Assembly: GCF_002355375.1 (NCBI RefSeq)
Contig: NZ_AP017312.1
Span: 232,501 to 287,500 of the forward strand
Source: Aneurinibacillus soli
Lineage (GTDB): Bacteria > Bacillota > Bacilli > Aneurinibacillales > Aneurinibacillaceae
Direction: 5' to 3'
DNA length: 55,000 bases
The notes beneath the pieces are model-generated. The model had not been told where the DNA came from, did not search any database, and worked only from the letters and a program-made list of their open reading frames with translations. The translations under genes and the position numbers were made by a program. Shown here in pieces: positions 9,122 to 18,192 of the stretch (positions are counted from its first letter, which is position 1; every line of letters starts with the position of its first letter).

Positions 9122-9889
9122 TTATTTTCTGTTGCGATCATAAATGAGACGCAATCCCTTGACCGTCAGCCACGGATCAACTTCATCAATCTGGCTGGAT
9201 TCACTGCCGATCAATTCCGCCAGCCCACCTGTCGCAATCACCTTTGGCTCAACCGGCCATTCTGCTTTCATACGGCGTACCAGCTCATCCACCTGGCCAA
9301 CGAATCCGTAAATAATTCCGGACTGCATCGCATGAATGGTATTGCGCCCAACTACACTCGGCGGCTTCACAAGCTCGATACGCGGCAGCTTGGCTGCCCG
9401 ACTGTACAGTGCCTCTGTAGAGATGCCAATCCCCGGTGCGATCGCCCCACCGTGATAACCGCCCTCCTCATCAATCCAACAGAATGTCGTCGCGGTGCCA
9501 AAATCCACAATAATCAGCGGTGTACCATAGTAATGAATGCCTGCAACTGCATTTACAATTCGGTCTGCGCCAATTTCGCGCGGGTTATCCGCTTTAATAT
9601 TTAATCCGGTTTTAAGCCCCGGACCGATTACCATCGGCTTCACATGAAAATATTTTTGGCACATTTTCTCAAGCGGGAACATAAGCGGCGGCACGACAGA
9701 TGAAATAATGGCTCCCTCAATCTGGTCAAAGGTCAGCCCGCTGTCTGCGAACAAATTTTTGATCAGCATGCCGAATTCATCCGCTGTTTTACTGCGATCA
9801 CTGCTGATGCGCCAGTTATGCTTGAGTTCATCTCCTTCATATACACCGAGTACGATGTTCGTATTCCCTACGTCAATGACAAACAGCAT
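9122..9889 (-). CDS. coaX: Type III pantothenate kinase
   Basis: First step of coenzyme A synthesis: ATP-dependent phosphorylation of pantothenate by the acetate-kinase-fold CoaX enzyme. The 255 residues contain the N-terminal phosphate motif [27 protein letters not shown], and the second nucleotide motif [11 protein letters not shown]. It begins 13 bp after nadC, so it is probably read from the nad promoter here. In B. subtilis coaX directly follows ftsH; the nad genes are inserted at that joint. Confidence 0.95.
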   Translation of the reverse strand: MLFVIDVGNTNIVLGVYEGDELKHNWRISSDRSKTADEFGMLIKNLFADSGLTFDQIEGAIISSVVPPLMFPLEKMCQKYFHVKPMVIGPGLKTGLNIKADNPREIGADRIVNAVAGIHYYGTPLIIVDFGTATTFCWIDEEGGYHGGAIAPGIGISTEALYSRAAKLPRIELVKPPSVVGRNTIHAMQSGIIYGFVGQVDELVRRMKAEWPVEPKVIATGGLAELIGSESSQIDEVDPWLTVKGLRLIYDRNRK

Positions 9890-9902
9890 GTTTCTCCCCC
9901 GT

Positions 9903-10757
9903 TTATCTTTTTCTCTCGTTCAAATCCAGGCTGATATCAAGTGCTGAAACCGAATGTGTCAAGCTCCCTATCGAGATCACATCGACACCGGTGGCAGCAA
10001 TGCCTGCTACCGTATCAAGATTCACTCCGCCAGATGCTTCCACAATCATGCGCCCGTCTACACGACGCACCGCTTCAGCCATCGTTTCGTTATCCATGTT
10101 ATCGAGCATAATAATATCCGGCTTCGCGGCTATCGCTTCTTCCAACTGTTCAAGTGATTCCACTTCCACTTCAATGCGCATGGTATGCGAAATCGCCTCC
10201 CGCGCACGTTGAACCGCTGCCGTAATCCCGCCTGCTCCTTTGATATGGTTATCCTTAATCATGACCGCATCAAACAGGCCGATGCGATGATTATGGCCAC
10301 CACCAACTACAACCGCATATTTCTCTAGCATCCGCAAGCCTGGTGTTGTCTTACGTGTATCGACAATGCGGACATGCGCACTTGTTGTCCGTGCTTTCTG
10401 TACGTACGTGTGCGTTTCTGTCGCAATGCCAGACAGGCGTTGCAGCAGATTAAGCGCCAGCCGTTCCCCACTCAGAATGCTCTGTGTGCTACCCTCTACT
10501 TCGGCAATGACGACCCCTTTCTCAACACATGTCCCTTCCTCCACTTTTTTCGTGAACGTAAGGGACGGATCGAGATTGGCAAATACGTGAGTCGCCACAT
10601 CAAGCCCTGCGATCACACCCGCCTGCTTCGTATATAAGATGCCTGTCCCAACTGAATCCTGCGGAATGGTCGCCTGACTTGTAATGTCACCAAATCCGAT
10701 ATCTTCGGAAAGCCACATCTCAATCTGCTGATCCAGCAGTTTTTCATTCATCTTCAT
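9903..10757 (-). CDS. nadC: Nicotinate-nucleotide pyrophosphorylase (quinolinate PRTase)
   Basis: Converts quinolinate and PRPP to nicotinate mononucleotide, CO2 and PPi, the third step of NAD de novo synthesis. The 284-residue protein has the QPRTase order of motifs: [45 protein letters not shown] and EASGGVN. The ATG at 10757 overlaps the nadB 3' end by 14 bp and has GAGGAG inside nadB; a second ATG at 10751 is possible. Confidence 0.96.
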   Translation of the reverse strand: MKMNEKLLDQQIEMWLSEDIGFGDITSQATIPQDSVGTGILYTKQAGVIAGLDVATHVFANLDPSLTFTKKVEEGTCVEKGVVIAEVEGSTQSILSGERLALNLLQRLSGIATETHTYVQKARTTSAHVRIVDTRKTTPGLRMLEKYAVVVGGGHNHRIGLFDAVMIKDNHIKGAGGITAAVQRAREAISHTMRIEVEVESLEQLEEAIAAKPDIIMLDNMDNETMAEAVRRVDGRMIVEASGGVNLDTVAGIAATGVDVISIGSLTHSVSALDISLDLNERKR

Positions 10758-12369
10758 TCGTATTTCGCTCCTCTAACACACCATCTTCAATCGACTGCAC
10801 AATATGCTTGCGCCAGACAATGTCATCCCGCTTCGCGAAATCTTCGCGGTAATGACCGCCCCGACTCTCTTCTCTAAGCAGTGCCGCATTCGCTACCAGG
10901 CAGCTGCATGTCAGCAAGTTCAAGTACTCAATATCTTCTGGTCGGTCAAGTTTATAACGGAACGCCTTCACGAAGCGTTCAAGCTCTCGCACCGCTTTCG
11001 TCAGGCCCTTCTCGTGACGCTTCAGCCCAACATGCGTAAGCATAAGCTTCTGCAAGCGCAGCTTACGTTCGATTACCGTGTCGCTGTTCATCGTCTGTTG
11101 ACGCATCAAAGAGAACGAAATCGCTGGCACTTCTTCTCCAAGCGGTTCCATCCCTTTTACACATTCCGAAATGCGGCGACCAAAGATGAGTGCCTCTGTC
11201 AGGGAATTACTTGCCAAACGATTGGCTCCATGCACACCCGTACAGGACACTTCCCCGCACGCAAACAGGCGCTTCGTTGCCGTTTCCCCGTTCACATCTG
11301 TTTTGATGCCACCCATAATGTAGTGGGCCGCTGGTGCTACTGGAATCCAGTCTGTTACCATGTCGAGACCGTAGCGCAGGCATACTTTATAAATGGTCGG
11401 GAAGCGATGCTTGATCAATTCCTCCGATTCATGGGTAATATCAAGATAAACGAACGTTGATCCCGTTGCTTCCATCTCGGATACAATCGCACGTGCTACG
11501 ACATCACGCGGCGCCAGTTCTTTCTGCGGATGATACTTATCCATAAAGCGTTCGCCATTAATGTTACGCAGGACAGCTCCTTCACCACGTACGGCTTCTG
11601 AGATAAGGAACCGTGGTGCCCCCGGATAAAATAGTGCCGTCGGATGGAATTGAATGAACTCTACATCCTTAATATACGCACCCGCACGGTAAGCCATCGC
11701 CATACCATCTCCGGTCGCAATCTCAGGATTTGTCGTATAACGGTACAATTGGCCCGCTCCACCTGTTGCCAGAACCGTCGCGTTCGCCCGAATGTATACC
11801 GTCTCTCCTTCCGATGTCCGGACAAGTGCTCCGATACATTCACCTTGATTGGTTACCAGATCTAATGTGAAATGATCCTCGAGAATTTTGATCCGCTCAT
11901 TTTCTAGCACACGTGCAGACAGAGCACGGACAATTTCCGCCCCGGTTGCGTCTCCCTGCGCATGCAGAATGCGGCGCTGGCTGTGCGCGCCTTCTTTTGT
12001 CAGAGCGAATGCTCCGTCTTCTTCATCAAACTTCGTACCATAGTTAATCAGGTCGACAATACATGAAGGGCCTTCATTCACGAGCACTTCAACAGCTTCA
12101 TTCGAGCAAATACCCGCCCCAGCGATCAGGGTGTCTTGGCGGTGCAGTTCCGGCGAATCCGTTTCTGCCGTTACAGCTGCAATCCCCCCCTGTGCATATC
12201 GAGTATTGCTCTGGGTGAGTGCTGTCTTACTGATCAGCGTGACATTTTTCTGCTCACTGATTTTGAGTGCTGTATACAATCCGGCAATCCCGGAACCAAT
12301 AACAAGTACATCTGTCGTGTATGTGGTAAGCTCACCTAATTTAAAATCAAGGACATACCTAGGTACCAT
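10744..12369 (-). CDS. nadB: L-aspartate oxidase
   Basis: FAD enzyme oxidising L-aspartate to iminoaspartate for quinolinate synthase. The 541-residue protein shows the dinucleotide-binding DVLVIGSGIAGLYTAL, the flavin-site segments NTRYAQGGIAAV and ATVLATGGAGQLY, the substrate segment EFIQFHPTAL, the catalytic-Arg region LAPRDVVARAI, and GVHGANRLASNSLTEAL. It sits between nadA and nadC in biosynthetic order. Confidence 0.97.
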   Translation of the reverse strand: MVPRYVLDFKLGELTTYTTDVLVIGSGIAGLYTALKISEQKNVTLISKTALTQSNTRYAQGGIAAVTAETDSPELHRQDTLIAGAGICSNEAVEVLVNEGPSCIVDLINYGTKFDEEDGAFALTKEGAHSQRRILHAQGDATGAEIVRALSARVLENERIKILEDHFTLDLVTNQGECIGALVRTSEGETVYIRANATVLATGGAGQLYRYTTNPEIATGDGMAMAYRAGAYIKDVEFIQFHPTALFYPGAPRFLISEAVRGEGAVLRNINGERFMDKYHPQKELAPRDVVARAIVSEMEATGSTFVYLDITHESEELIKHRFPTIYKVCLRYGLDMVTDWIPVAPAAHYIMGGIKTDVNGETATKRLFACGEVSCTGVHGANRLASNSLTEALIFGRRISECVKGMEPLGEEVPAISFSLMRQQTMNSDTVIERKLRLQKLMLTHVGLKRHEKGLTKAVRELERFVKAFRYKLDRPEDIEYLNLLTCSCLVANAALLREESRGGHYREDFAKRDDIVWRKHIVQSIEDGVLEERNTNEDE

Positions 12370-12438
12370 TTCTTGCTACCTTCTTTCTCCACTGTTTCCT
12401 GTCCGTATCGTACGCATGTTTTCTCTATGGTGTCTGAC

Positions 12439-13386
12439 TTATTGAACGGCTTCAACCGACAACATCCGCTCAAGGGATGTACGTGCCTTATCCGCGATTT
12501 CTTCCGGCACATAAATTTGCGGCTGCATGGTTTCGAGGCAGTCTGCCACTTTTTTGAGATTATTTACTTTCATGTTCGGGCACACCAAATATTTGGATGC
12601 AAAAATAAATTCCTTATCCGGGCTGTCAAGGCGTAGCTTATAGCCGACACCATCTTCTGTCCCAACGATGAACTTCTTGTGATTCGATTCACGACAATAT
12701 TTAAGAATACCGGTTGTGCTACCCACAAAGTCTCCTAATGCGACAACTTCTGGTCGGCATTCGGGATGAACAACGAACTGAGCGTCTGGATGTTCGTCTT
12801 TCAGCGCCTGCACATCCGCAACGGTTAGCTGATCATGCGTATTGCAATAGCCCTCCCAGATAATCATGTTCTTATCAGTAAACTGAGATACCCAGTTGCC
12901 GAGATTTTTATCAGGAACCCAGATGATTTCTTCTGCATCAATGGATTCAATTACGTTTTTCGCATTGGACGATGTACAGCAAATGTCTGTCTCTGCTTTC
13001 ACGTCTGCGGATGTATTAATATAAGCGACAACTTTGGCATTCGGATGCTGAGCTTTCAGCTTACGTAAGCCCCCTACGTTTACCATGTCCGCCATCGGAC
13101 AGCCTGCCCGTTCATCCGGGATGAGAACAGTCTTGTCCATATTCAAAATTTTCGCACTCTCCCCCATAAAGTGAACGCCACAGAATACAATTACATCTGC
13201 ATCTGTCGTCGCCGCTTTCTGAGCAAGACCGAAGGAATCGCCGAGAAAATCTGCAATTTCCTGAATTTCTGGACGCTGGTAATAATGCGCAAGAATAATA
13301 GCATTTCTTTCTTTTTTAAGACGCATAATCTTATCCCGCAGCTCCTGATTCCGCTGCTCTTTTTTCGCTAAAGCTAACGCTTCCAT
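12439..13386 (-). CDS. nadA: Quinolinate synthase
   Basis: [4Fe-4S] enzyme condensing iminoaspartate with dihydroxyacetone phosphate to quinolinate. The 315-residue length fits the shorter NadA class. The three expected cluster cysteines are in VFCGVHFMGE, HPECRPEV and LVCPNMKV; a further CC in DICCTSSN lies in the active-site region. It is the first gene of nadA-nadB-nadC-coaX, with GGGAGG 11 nt upstream of the ATG. No cysteine desulfurase (nifS/iscS) or NiaR-type regulator gene adjoins it, unlike B. subtilis. Confidence 0.96.
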   Translation of the reverse strand: MEALALAKKEQRNQELRDKIMRLKKERNAIILAHYYQRPEIQEIADFLGDSFGLAQKAATTDADVIVFCGVHFMGESAKILNMDKTVLIPDERAGCPMADMVNVGGLRKLKAQHPNAKVVAYINTSADVKAETDICCTSSNAKNVIESIDAEEIIWVPDKNLGNWVSQFTDKNMIIWEGYCNTHDQLTVADVQALKDEHPDAQFVVHPECRPEVVALGDFVGSTTGILKYCRESNHKKFIVGTEDGVGYKLRLDSPDKEFIFASKYLVCPNMKVNNLKKVADCLETMQPQIYVPEEIADKARTSLERMLSVEAVQ

Positions 13387-13451
13387 TTTCGAGTAAACCT
13401 CCCGTAAAATGCCTTATGCGCTCATTGGCGCAACACAGGTAGAATAGTTGT

Positions 13452-13498
13452 ATCATACCTTTAATCAGAAAAATTGTACAGCGGCAAGCCCTGTACAA
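13452..13498 (-). promoter_or_regulatory. nadA promoter with overlapping palindromic operator
   Basis: Minus-strand TATGAT (13452-13457) lies 17 bp after TGTACA (13475-13480). This -35 is inside an inverted repeat, TTGTACAG (13474-13481) with CTGTACAA (13491-13498), spaced 9 bp. The arrangement suits a repressor of the nad genes such as a NiaR-like protein; the identity of the regulator is inference. Confidence 0.55.
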
Positions 13499-13530
13499 GA
13501 AAAAACCTCCCTAAATCGGGAGGTTTTTTT
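13499..13530 (-). terminator. Terminator after ftsH
   Basis: AACCTCCC (13504-13511) pairs with GGGAGGTT (13518-13525), flanked by A-runs and T-runs on both sides; a canonical terminator 4 bp past the ftsH stop. Confidence 0.9.
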
Positions 13531-13533
13531 CCA

Positions 13534-15474
13534 TTACACGCTCGGTTTGTCGTTATTCTCGCTATCAATGCCTGGATACGGAGCGGCTTCATCAGCCTTA
13601 CCTGTAATCTGAACTTTCACATCACCAGACGTTACTTCTTTCACGCCACCAACTTTAGTCGTCAGCGTACCCGTCTCAATGATGCTCTTGATCTGTTCTG
13701 CATTGAGTGTTTCGACTTCAAGAAGAGCCTGCGCTATTCCTTCCAGTTTATCCATATGCTCAGTCAGCAGTTCCGCACAACGCTGATGGCAATCGCGGAT
13801 GATCGTCTGGATTTCCTGGTCGATCTGACGCGCTGTCTCATCACTATAGTTCTGCTCATGGCCAAAATCACGACCCAGGAATACTTGACCCTGGCTCTGA
13901 CCAAACTGCATCGGACCTAGGTTCGTACTCATCCCGAACTCTGTAACCATGCGGCGAGCAATGCCTGTTGCACGTTCGAAGTCGTTATGAGCGCCTGTAC
14001 TTACTTCTTTCAGCACAAGCTCCTCTGCTACGCGACCGCCAAGGAGACCGACGATTTTGTCGAGCAGGTCAGATTTGGTAGCGAAGAAACGATCTTCCTT
14101 CGGTAGCATCACGGTGTATCCACCTGCGCTACCGCGTGGAATAATGGTAACCTTATGCACCATATCCGCGTTTTTGAGGAAATAACCGCAGATTGTATGT
14201 CCCGCTTCGTGGTATGCTACGAGACGTTTCTCATCGTCACTGATAACACGTGACTTCTTCGCTGGACCAGCGATCACGCGGTCGATTGCTTCATCCACTT
14301 CATCCATATCGATCTTGCGCTTGTTGCGGCGGGCTGCAAGAAGTGCGGCCTCATTCAACAAGTTCTCAAGATCTGCACCCGTAAAGCCTGGTGTACGACG
14401 TGCGATAATATCAAGATCAACCGCTTCACCAAGCGGCTTATTGCGTGCATGTACATGAAGGACTGCTTCACGGCCTTTCACGTCTGGACGGTCAACCGTA
14501 ATCTGACGGTCAAAACGTCCCGGACGAAGAAGCGCCGGATCAAGAATATCCGGTCGGTTTGTTGCAGCAACGATGATGATCCCTTCGTTGGCACCGAAAC
14601 CGTCCATTTCTACGAGCAACTGGTTAAGCGTTTGTTCCCGCTCGTCATGACCACCGCCAAGACCGGCACCACGCTGACGTCCAACTGCATCAATTTCATC
14701 AATAAAGATAATGCATGGTGCATTCTTCTTCGCATTCTCAAACAGGTCGCGCACACGCGATGCACCGACACCGACAAACATCTCAACAAAGTCGGAGCCA
14801 CTAATGCTGAAGAACGGCACGCCTGCTTCACCGGCTACAGCACGAGCTAAAAGCGTTTTACCGGTACCCGGAGGACCGACAAGCAATACGCCTTTCGGAA
14901 TACGTGCACCCAGTGCCGCGAATTTACGCGGGTCTTTCAAGAACTCCACCACTTCTACCAGTTCGGCTTTCTCTTCATCTGCACCGGCTACATCGTTAAA
15001 CGTAACTTTTTTCTTCTCATCGTTATAAAGCTTCGCCTTGCTTTTTCCGAAGTTCATTACTCTGCTGCCGCCGCCCTGGGCTTGATTCAGCAGGAAGAAA
15101 AACAGAATGAAGATAATAACGAACGGAATGATTGATGTCAGGAAGGTAAGCCAGACCGAGTCACCCTTTTGTTCCAAATATTCTTCCTTGGAAAGGTTAG
15201 CGGCTTCAATCTTGTCAATCAGGCTTTTGTTATCATACAAAGGTCCATTCGTGTAAAATGCCGTCTGGTCCTTCATTTTACCTGAAATATAATACGTACC
15301 GCGATCCGGACGAATCTGGACCTCTTCGACCTTACCCTGGCTTAAATACTGCCGGAACTCATTATAAGGGATTTTTGTGGTATCCGGTCCCGTGTTGGTG
15401 ATAAAGTTAACAATCCCAACTGTTACTAGAATAATTAGCAAATAAAATCCTGTATTGCGGAAGAACCGATTCAT
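13534..15474 (-). CDS. ftsH: ATP-dependent zinc metalloprotease FtsH
   Basis: Membrane-anchored AAA+ protease that degrades unstable and misassembled proteins. Two N-terminal membrane segments ([34 protein letters not shown]) flank an extracytoplasmic domain. The AAA module has Walker [14 protein letters not shown], Walker [12 protein letters not shown] and the arginine-finger region [11 protein letters not shown]. The peptidase has zinc motif [13 protein letters not shown]. The 646-residue length is normal. It follows tilS and hpt as in other Bacilli and has its own promoter. Confidence 0.97.
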   Translation of the reverse strand: MNRFFRNTGFYLLIILVTVGIVNFITNTGPDTTKIPYNEFRQYLSQGKVEEVQIRPDRGTYYISGKMKDQTAFYTNGPLYDNKSLIDKIEAANLSKEEYLEQKGDSVWLTFLTSIIPFVIIFILFFFLLNQAQGGGSRVMNFGKSKAKLYNDEKKKVTFNDVAGADEEKAELVEVVEFLKDPRKFAALGARIPKGVLLVGPPGTGKTLLARAVAGEAGVPFFSISGSDFVEMFVGVGASRVRDLFENAKKNAPCIIFIDEIDAVGRQRGAGLGGGHDEREQTLNQLLVEMDGFGANEGIIIVAATNRPDILDPALLRPGRFDRQITVDRPDVKGREAVLHVHARNKPLGEAVDLDIIARRTPGFTGADLENLLNEAALLAARRNKRKIDMDEVDEAIDRVIAGPAKKSRVISDDEKRLVAYHEAGHTICGYFLKNADMVHKVTIIPRGSAGGYTVMLPKEDRFFATKSDLLDKIVGLLGGRVAEELVLKEVSTGAHNDFERATGIARRMVTEFGMSTNLGPMQFGQSQGQVFLGRDFGHEQNYSDETARQIDQEIQTIIRDCHQRCAELLTEHMDKLEGIAQALLEVETLNAEQIKSIIETGTLTTKVGGVKEVTSGDVKVQITGKADEAAPYPGIDSENNDKPSV

Positions 15475-15507
15475 TCCTTACCTCCTCTCGCGCTCAAACA
15501 CTACATT

Positions 15508-15536
15508 ATTTTACCACACGCCATACAGGCTCACAA
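15508..15536 (-). promoter_or_regulatory. Sigma-A promoter of ftsH
   Basis: Minus-strand TTGTGA (15531-15536), 17-bp spacer, TAAAAT (15508-15513), about 35 bp upstream of the ftsH start codon. Confidence 0.6.
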
Positions 15537-15546
15537 CTTGCTTGAC

Positions 15547-16083
15547 CTAGCTATAAACCGATGGCTTCAAAATACCAATGTACGGCAGATTGCGGTATTT
15601 CTCCGCATAATCGAGCCCATACCCTACTACAAATGCGTCTGGAATCTGGAACCCACTAAAGTGCGGCTTTAGGTCAACGGCACGGCGTGCTGGTTTATCC
15701 AGCAAGGTTACCACCTTTACAGATGCCGCATTACGGCGTTCCAAATTATCAACCAGATAGCTCAATGTAAGTCCGCTGTCGATAATATCCTCTACTACGA
15801 GAACATGGCGGTCTTCTACTGATGTATCCAGGTCTTTCATGATGCGGACAATACCGGACGACTGAGTCGATTTCCCGTAGCTTGATACCGCCATGAAGTC
15901 CATTTCAAGAGGAATCGTCATGCGGCGCACGAGATCAGTCATGAACGGCGCAGCTCCGCGTAAAACACAAATAACAAGCGGGTTCTTGCCTGCGTATTCT
16001 TCAGAGAGAATACTGCCCAGTTCGCTTACTTTTGCGGAGATTTCTTCCTCTGAAAGCAGTATTTTTTCAATGTCTTTTTCCAT
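15547..16083 (-). CDS. hpt: Hypoxanthine phosphoribosyltransferase
   Basis: Purine salvage: hypoxanthine or guanine plus PRPP gives IMP or GMP. The 178-residue protein has the PRPP loop [17 protein letters not shown] and the C-terminal [10 protein letters not shown]-like segment ([16 protein letters not shown]). It is 48 bp downstream of tilS, the conserved tilS-hpt-ftsH order. Confidence 0.96.
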   Translation of the reverse strand: MEKDIEKILLSEEEISAKVSELGSILSEEYAGKNPLVICVLRGAAPFMTDLVRRMTIPLEMDFMAVSSYGKSTQSSGIVRIMKDLDTSVEDRHVLVVEDIIDSGLTLSYLVDNLERRNAASVKVVTLLDKPARRAVDLKPHFSGFQIPDAFVVGYGLDYAEKYRNLPYIGILKPSVYS

Positions 16084-16131
16084 GATGGTCCTCCTGACGC
16101 TTCATACCTTTGTTCAATCTATAAAAGCGAC

Positions 16132-17538
16132 TTACTGAAATTCTACATATAACAAATCGCCCGTGCTCTCTTCCGGTATGTATGCGGCAGAACGCCGAAT
16201 ACCTGGAATCCAGAGGATTTGGCTTTCATCCGTAAGCAAGGGGATAGATTCGCGATCTGGCTGTGGAATTTTGGCGTCGATAAAAATATCTTTCACCTTT
16301 TTCGTTCCAGTCATGCCCAAAACCGTCATTCGGTCTCCGGCCCGCCGCTGCCTCACGTATAGCTTACCCTTGATCTTGGCAGGATCAAACACGGCAAATG
16401 TACCCGCCAAAGCAGCGTTTTCCACATCCGTCCGTTTACCGAAACGGCTACGAAACGTTCTGTCAATCTCAGGAATGTATACCACTCCTGGAACTTCCAA
16501 CGTGTATATGTAGGGGGGTATAGAAACATCGTTATATATAGACGAAAAAACCACCCGCTGATACTCTCGGCGCACCTGTATGCCGCCCGGCAGATCAAGT
16601 CGACCAGAAGGATATGTATCGGCGATGATTTGTCTGATATTCTCAATATGGAAATAACGAATGTTACCAATGTCGCTTTTCAGCAGATAACTTAATATTA
16701 GTTTAATCATCCTCCTTTGTAAAGCAACGTGATGCAATACAAAACCATTTTGTACTATCACTATTGTATTCGGATTTTTAGTGTGTATGATTTCCGCCAG
16801 TGTATCCCGAGTGATTTGATCCATCAGGTCATTTTCATCTCGAGCAAGCGCGGTTAGTTGCGTGATCGCATCTGCCAAATGCGGATTTTCCTGCTTCATA
16901 AGCGGCATCCAGTGTCTTCGAATACGATTGCGCAAATACTTATCACTGTCATTACTTTGGTCATGGCGCGGTTGTAAATCATGCGCAGCACAGTACGCTT
17001 CGATCTCCTCCCTTGTCACAGTCAACATCGGTCGGATAATTGACAGTCCTTCTTCTTCACGCTGTACCGGAATCCCGGCTAGTCCTTCTATTCCTGTACC
17101 ACGAACAAGACGCATGAGTACCGTTTCCATTTGATCATCTGCATGATGTGCAGTTGCGATGATCCGGCTCCCTGTTTCTTTGGCTACCCTGTGCAAAAAA
17201 TGGTATCGCACCTGTCTGGCAGCTTCCTGCGTTCCCGCTCCTGTCTCTGCCATAACACGCGGCACATCAATAGCTTCCGCTACACAAGGAACAGAAAGCT
17301 TTGCACATACCGACTGCACATACCGACTGTCCGCCTCTGACTCCTTACCGCGAAAGCAGTGATTGAGGTGCGCAGCAGTCAGATGAAAATTGTGCTGCTC
17401 TTGAAGACCGGCAAACAAATGAAGCAGCGCTACTGAATCAGGTCCACCTGAGACTGCGATCACAATCGCATCTCCTGCATGTATAAGATCGCGCTCTTTT
17501 ATAAAGCGCTGTACATGCACAAGCAAACTATCCCTCAT
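16132..17538 (-). CDS. tilS: tRNA(Ile)-lysidine synthase
   Basis: Ligates lysine to C34 of the AUA-reading tRNA-Ile, which changes both its codon and its amino-acid identity. The 468-residue protein has the N-type ATPase PP-loop VIAVSGGPDSVALLHL, TAAHLNHCFRG, and ATAHHADDQMETVLMRL, then the C-terminal TilS domains (RQRRAGDRMTVLGMTGTKKV). I start at the ATG at 17538 because GGAGGAGGT lies 9 nt upstream; the open frame continues to 17598 without TilS similarity. Confidence 0.95.
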   Translation of the reverse strand: MRDSLLVHVQRFIKERDLIHAGDAIVIAVSGGPDSVALLHLFAGLQEQHNFHLTAAHLNHCFRGKESEADSRYVQSVCAKLSVPCVAEAIDVPRVMAETGAGTQEAARQVRYHFLHRVAKETGSRIIATAHHADDQMETVLMRLVRGTGIEGLAGIPVQREEEGLSIIRPMLTVTREEIEAYCAAHDLQPRHDQSNDSDKYLRNRIRRHWMPLMKQENPHLADAITQLTALARDENDLMDQITRDTLAEIIHTKNPNTIVIVQNGFVLHHVALQRRMIKLILSYLLKSDIGNIRYFHIENIRQIIADTYPSGRLDLPGGIQVRREYQRVVFSSIYNDVSIPPYIYTLEVPGVVYIPEIDRTFRSRFGKRTDVENAALAGTFAVFDPAKIKGKLYVRQRRAGDRMTVLGMTGTKKVKDIFIDAKIPQPDRESIPLLTDESQILWIPGIRRSAAYIPEESTGDLLYVEFQ

Positions 17539-17599
17539 GTTGACTGACCTCCTCCGGCCTATATGTACTATACGTATAGAAAAAATACACGGTTTCAAA

Positions 17600-17628
17600 A
17601 AATTAAAGAAGAGAGCTATTTAGCTCCC
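17600..17628 (-). terminator. Terminator after the DUF4276-type gene
   Basis: Minus-strand GGGAGCT (17622-17628) pairs with AGCTCTC (17611-17617) around a 4-nt loop and is followed by TTCTTTAATTTTTT. It closes the ATPase-TOPRIM unit before tilS. Confidence 0.65.
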
Positions 17629-17637
17629 CATATTCCA

Positions 17638-18192
17638 TCATATCATTCTATTAATGCCCTCATATAGCCTCCTAAAACTCAAGGATCGATTTCTCTCAAT
17701 TGATATGTAAGCTGCTATTTTTCGAGCACCATTTACTTTTTGATAAGAAGGAATGATCTTTTTTAACTCTTGAGCTGCATTGTTTAACTTGTCTGGCTCA
17801 CGAAATTTACTTTTTTGTCCGTGCTTTTCAAACAGCCCATTTTCATTAAAAGCCCTTTCTACAGCTAATAAATCACCTAAAAACCATGATTCTAGCTCGT
17901 GACAAGCAATACGGATAAGCACATCTTCGCATCCGGCTTCTCTACACAATACTTGAAGTTGCTTTTTTAATTCAATACAATCCGCACTATCCTGGTCATG
18001 AATAATAATAAATTTTATGTCCGGAATATTCTTCATGGCCCTTATTTTTCTTGGAATTGATTTTTGTAAGTCATGCTTTCCTTCATGTGGAACTGTTGTA
18101 AATACTATATCTTCTGGAAGCCATTTTGGTAGCCATTCATCTAAAAACTTCTTCGTCGATGGTTCTTCTAACAAGAACATTAGATGCTTCAC
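17638..18192 (-). CDS. DUF4276-like TOPRIM protein, putative defence effector nuclease
   Basis: The 184-residue protein resembles the DUF4276/RloB group of small TOPRIM-fold proteins. The acidic residues are in the expected order: Glu9/Glu10 in MFLLEEPSTKKFLDEW, Asp66/Asp68 in FIIIHDQDS, and Glu99/Glu101 in CHELESWFLGDLLAVERAF, the last being typical of DUF4276. Such proteins pair with ABC-type ATPases in abortive-infection systems, where the TOPRIM domain is the presumed nuclease. The start is GTG at 18192, overlapping the ATPase stop as GTGA, with AAAGGAG about 10 nt upstream. Sampled GC is ~32%, far below the flanking genes. The family call is by motif only. Confidence 0.75.
   Translation of the reverse strand: MKHLMFLLEEPSTKKFLDEWLPKWLPEDIVFTTVPHEGKHDLQKSIPRKIRAMKNIPDIKFIIIHDQDSADCIELKKQLQVLCREAGCEDVLIRIACHELESWFLGDLLAVERAFNENGLFEKHGQKSKFREPDKLNNAAQELKKIIPSYQKVNGARKIAAYISIERNRSLSFRRLYEGINRMI

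Noticed and set aside
10804-11460. 218-codon plus-strand open frame opposite nadB
   Set aside because: Antisense shadow; nadB motifs on the other strand are complete.
17638-18192. Assigning the TOPRIM protein to PARIS AriB or Gabija
   Set aside because: AriB is DUF4435 and larger, and Gabija pairs GajA (ATPase-TOPRIM in one chain) with a UvrD-like helicase. Neither layout fits; DUF4276/RloB is the better motif match.
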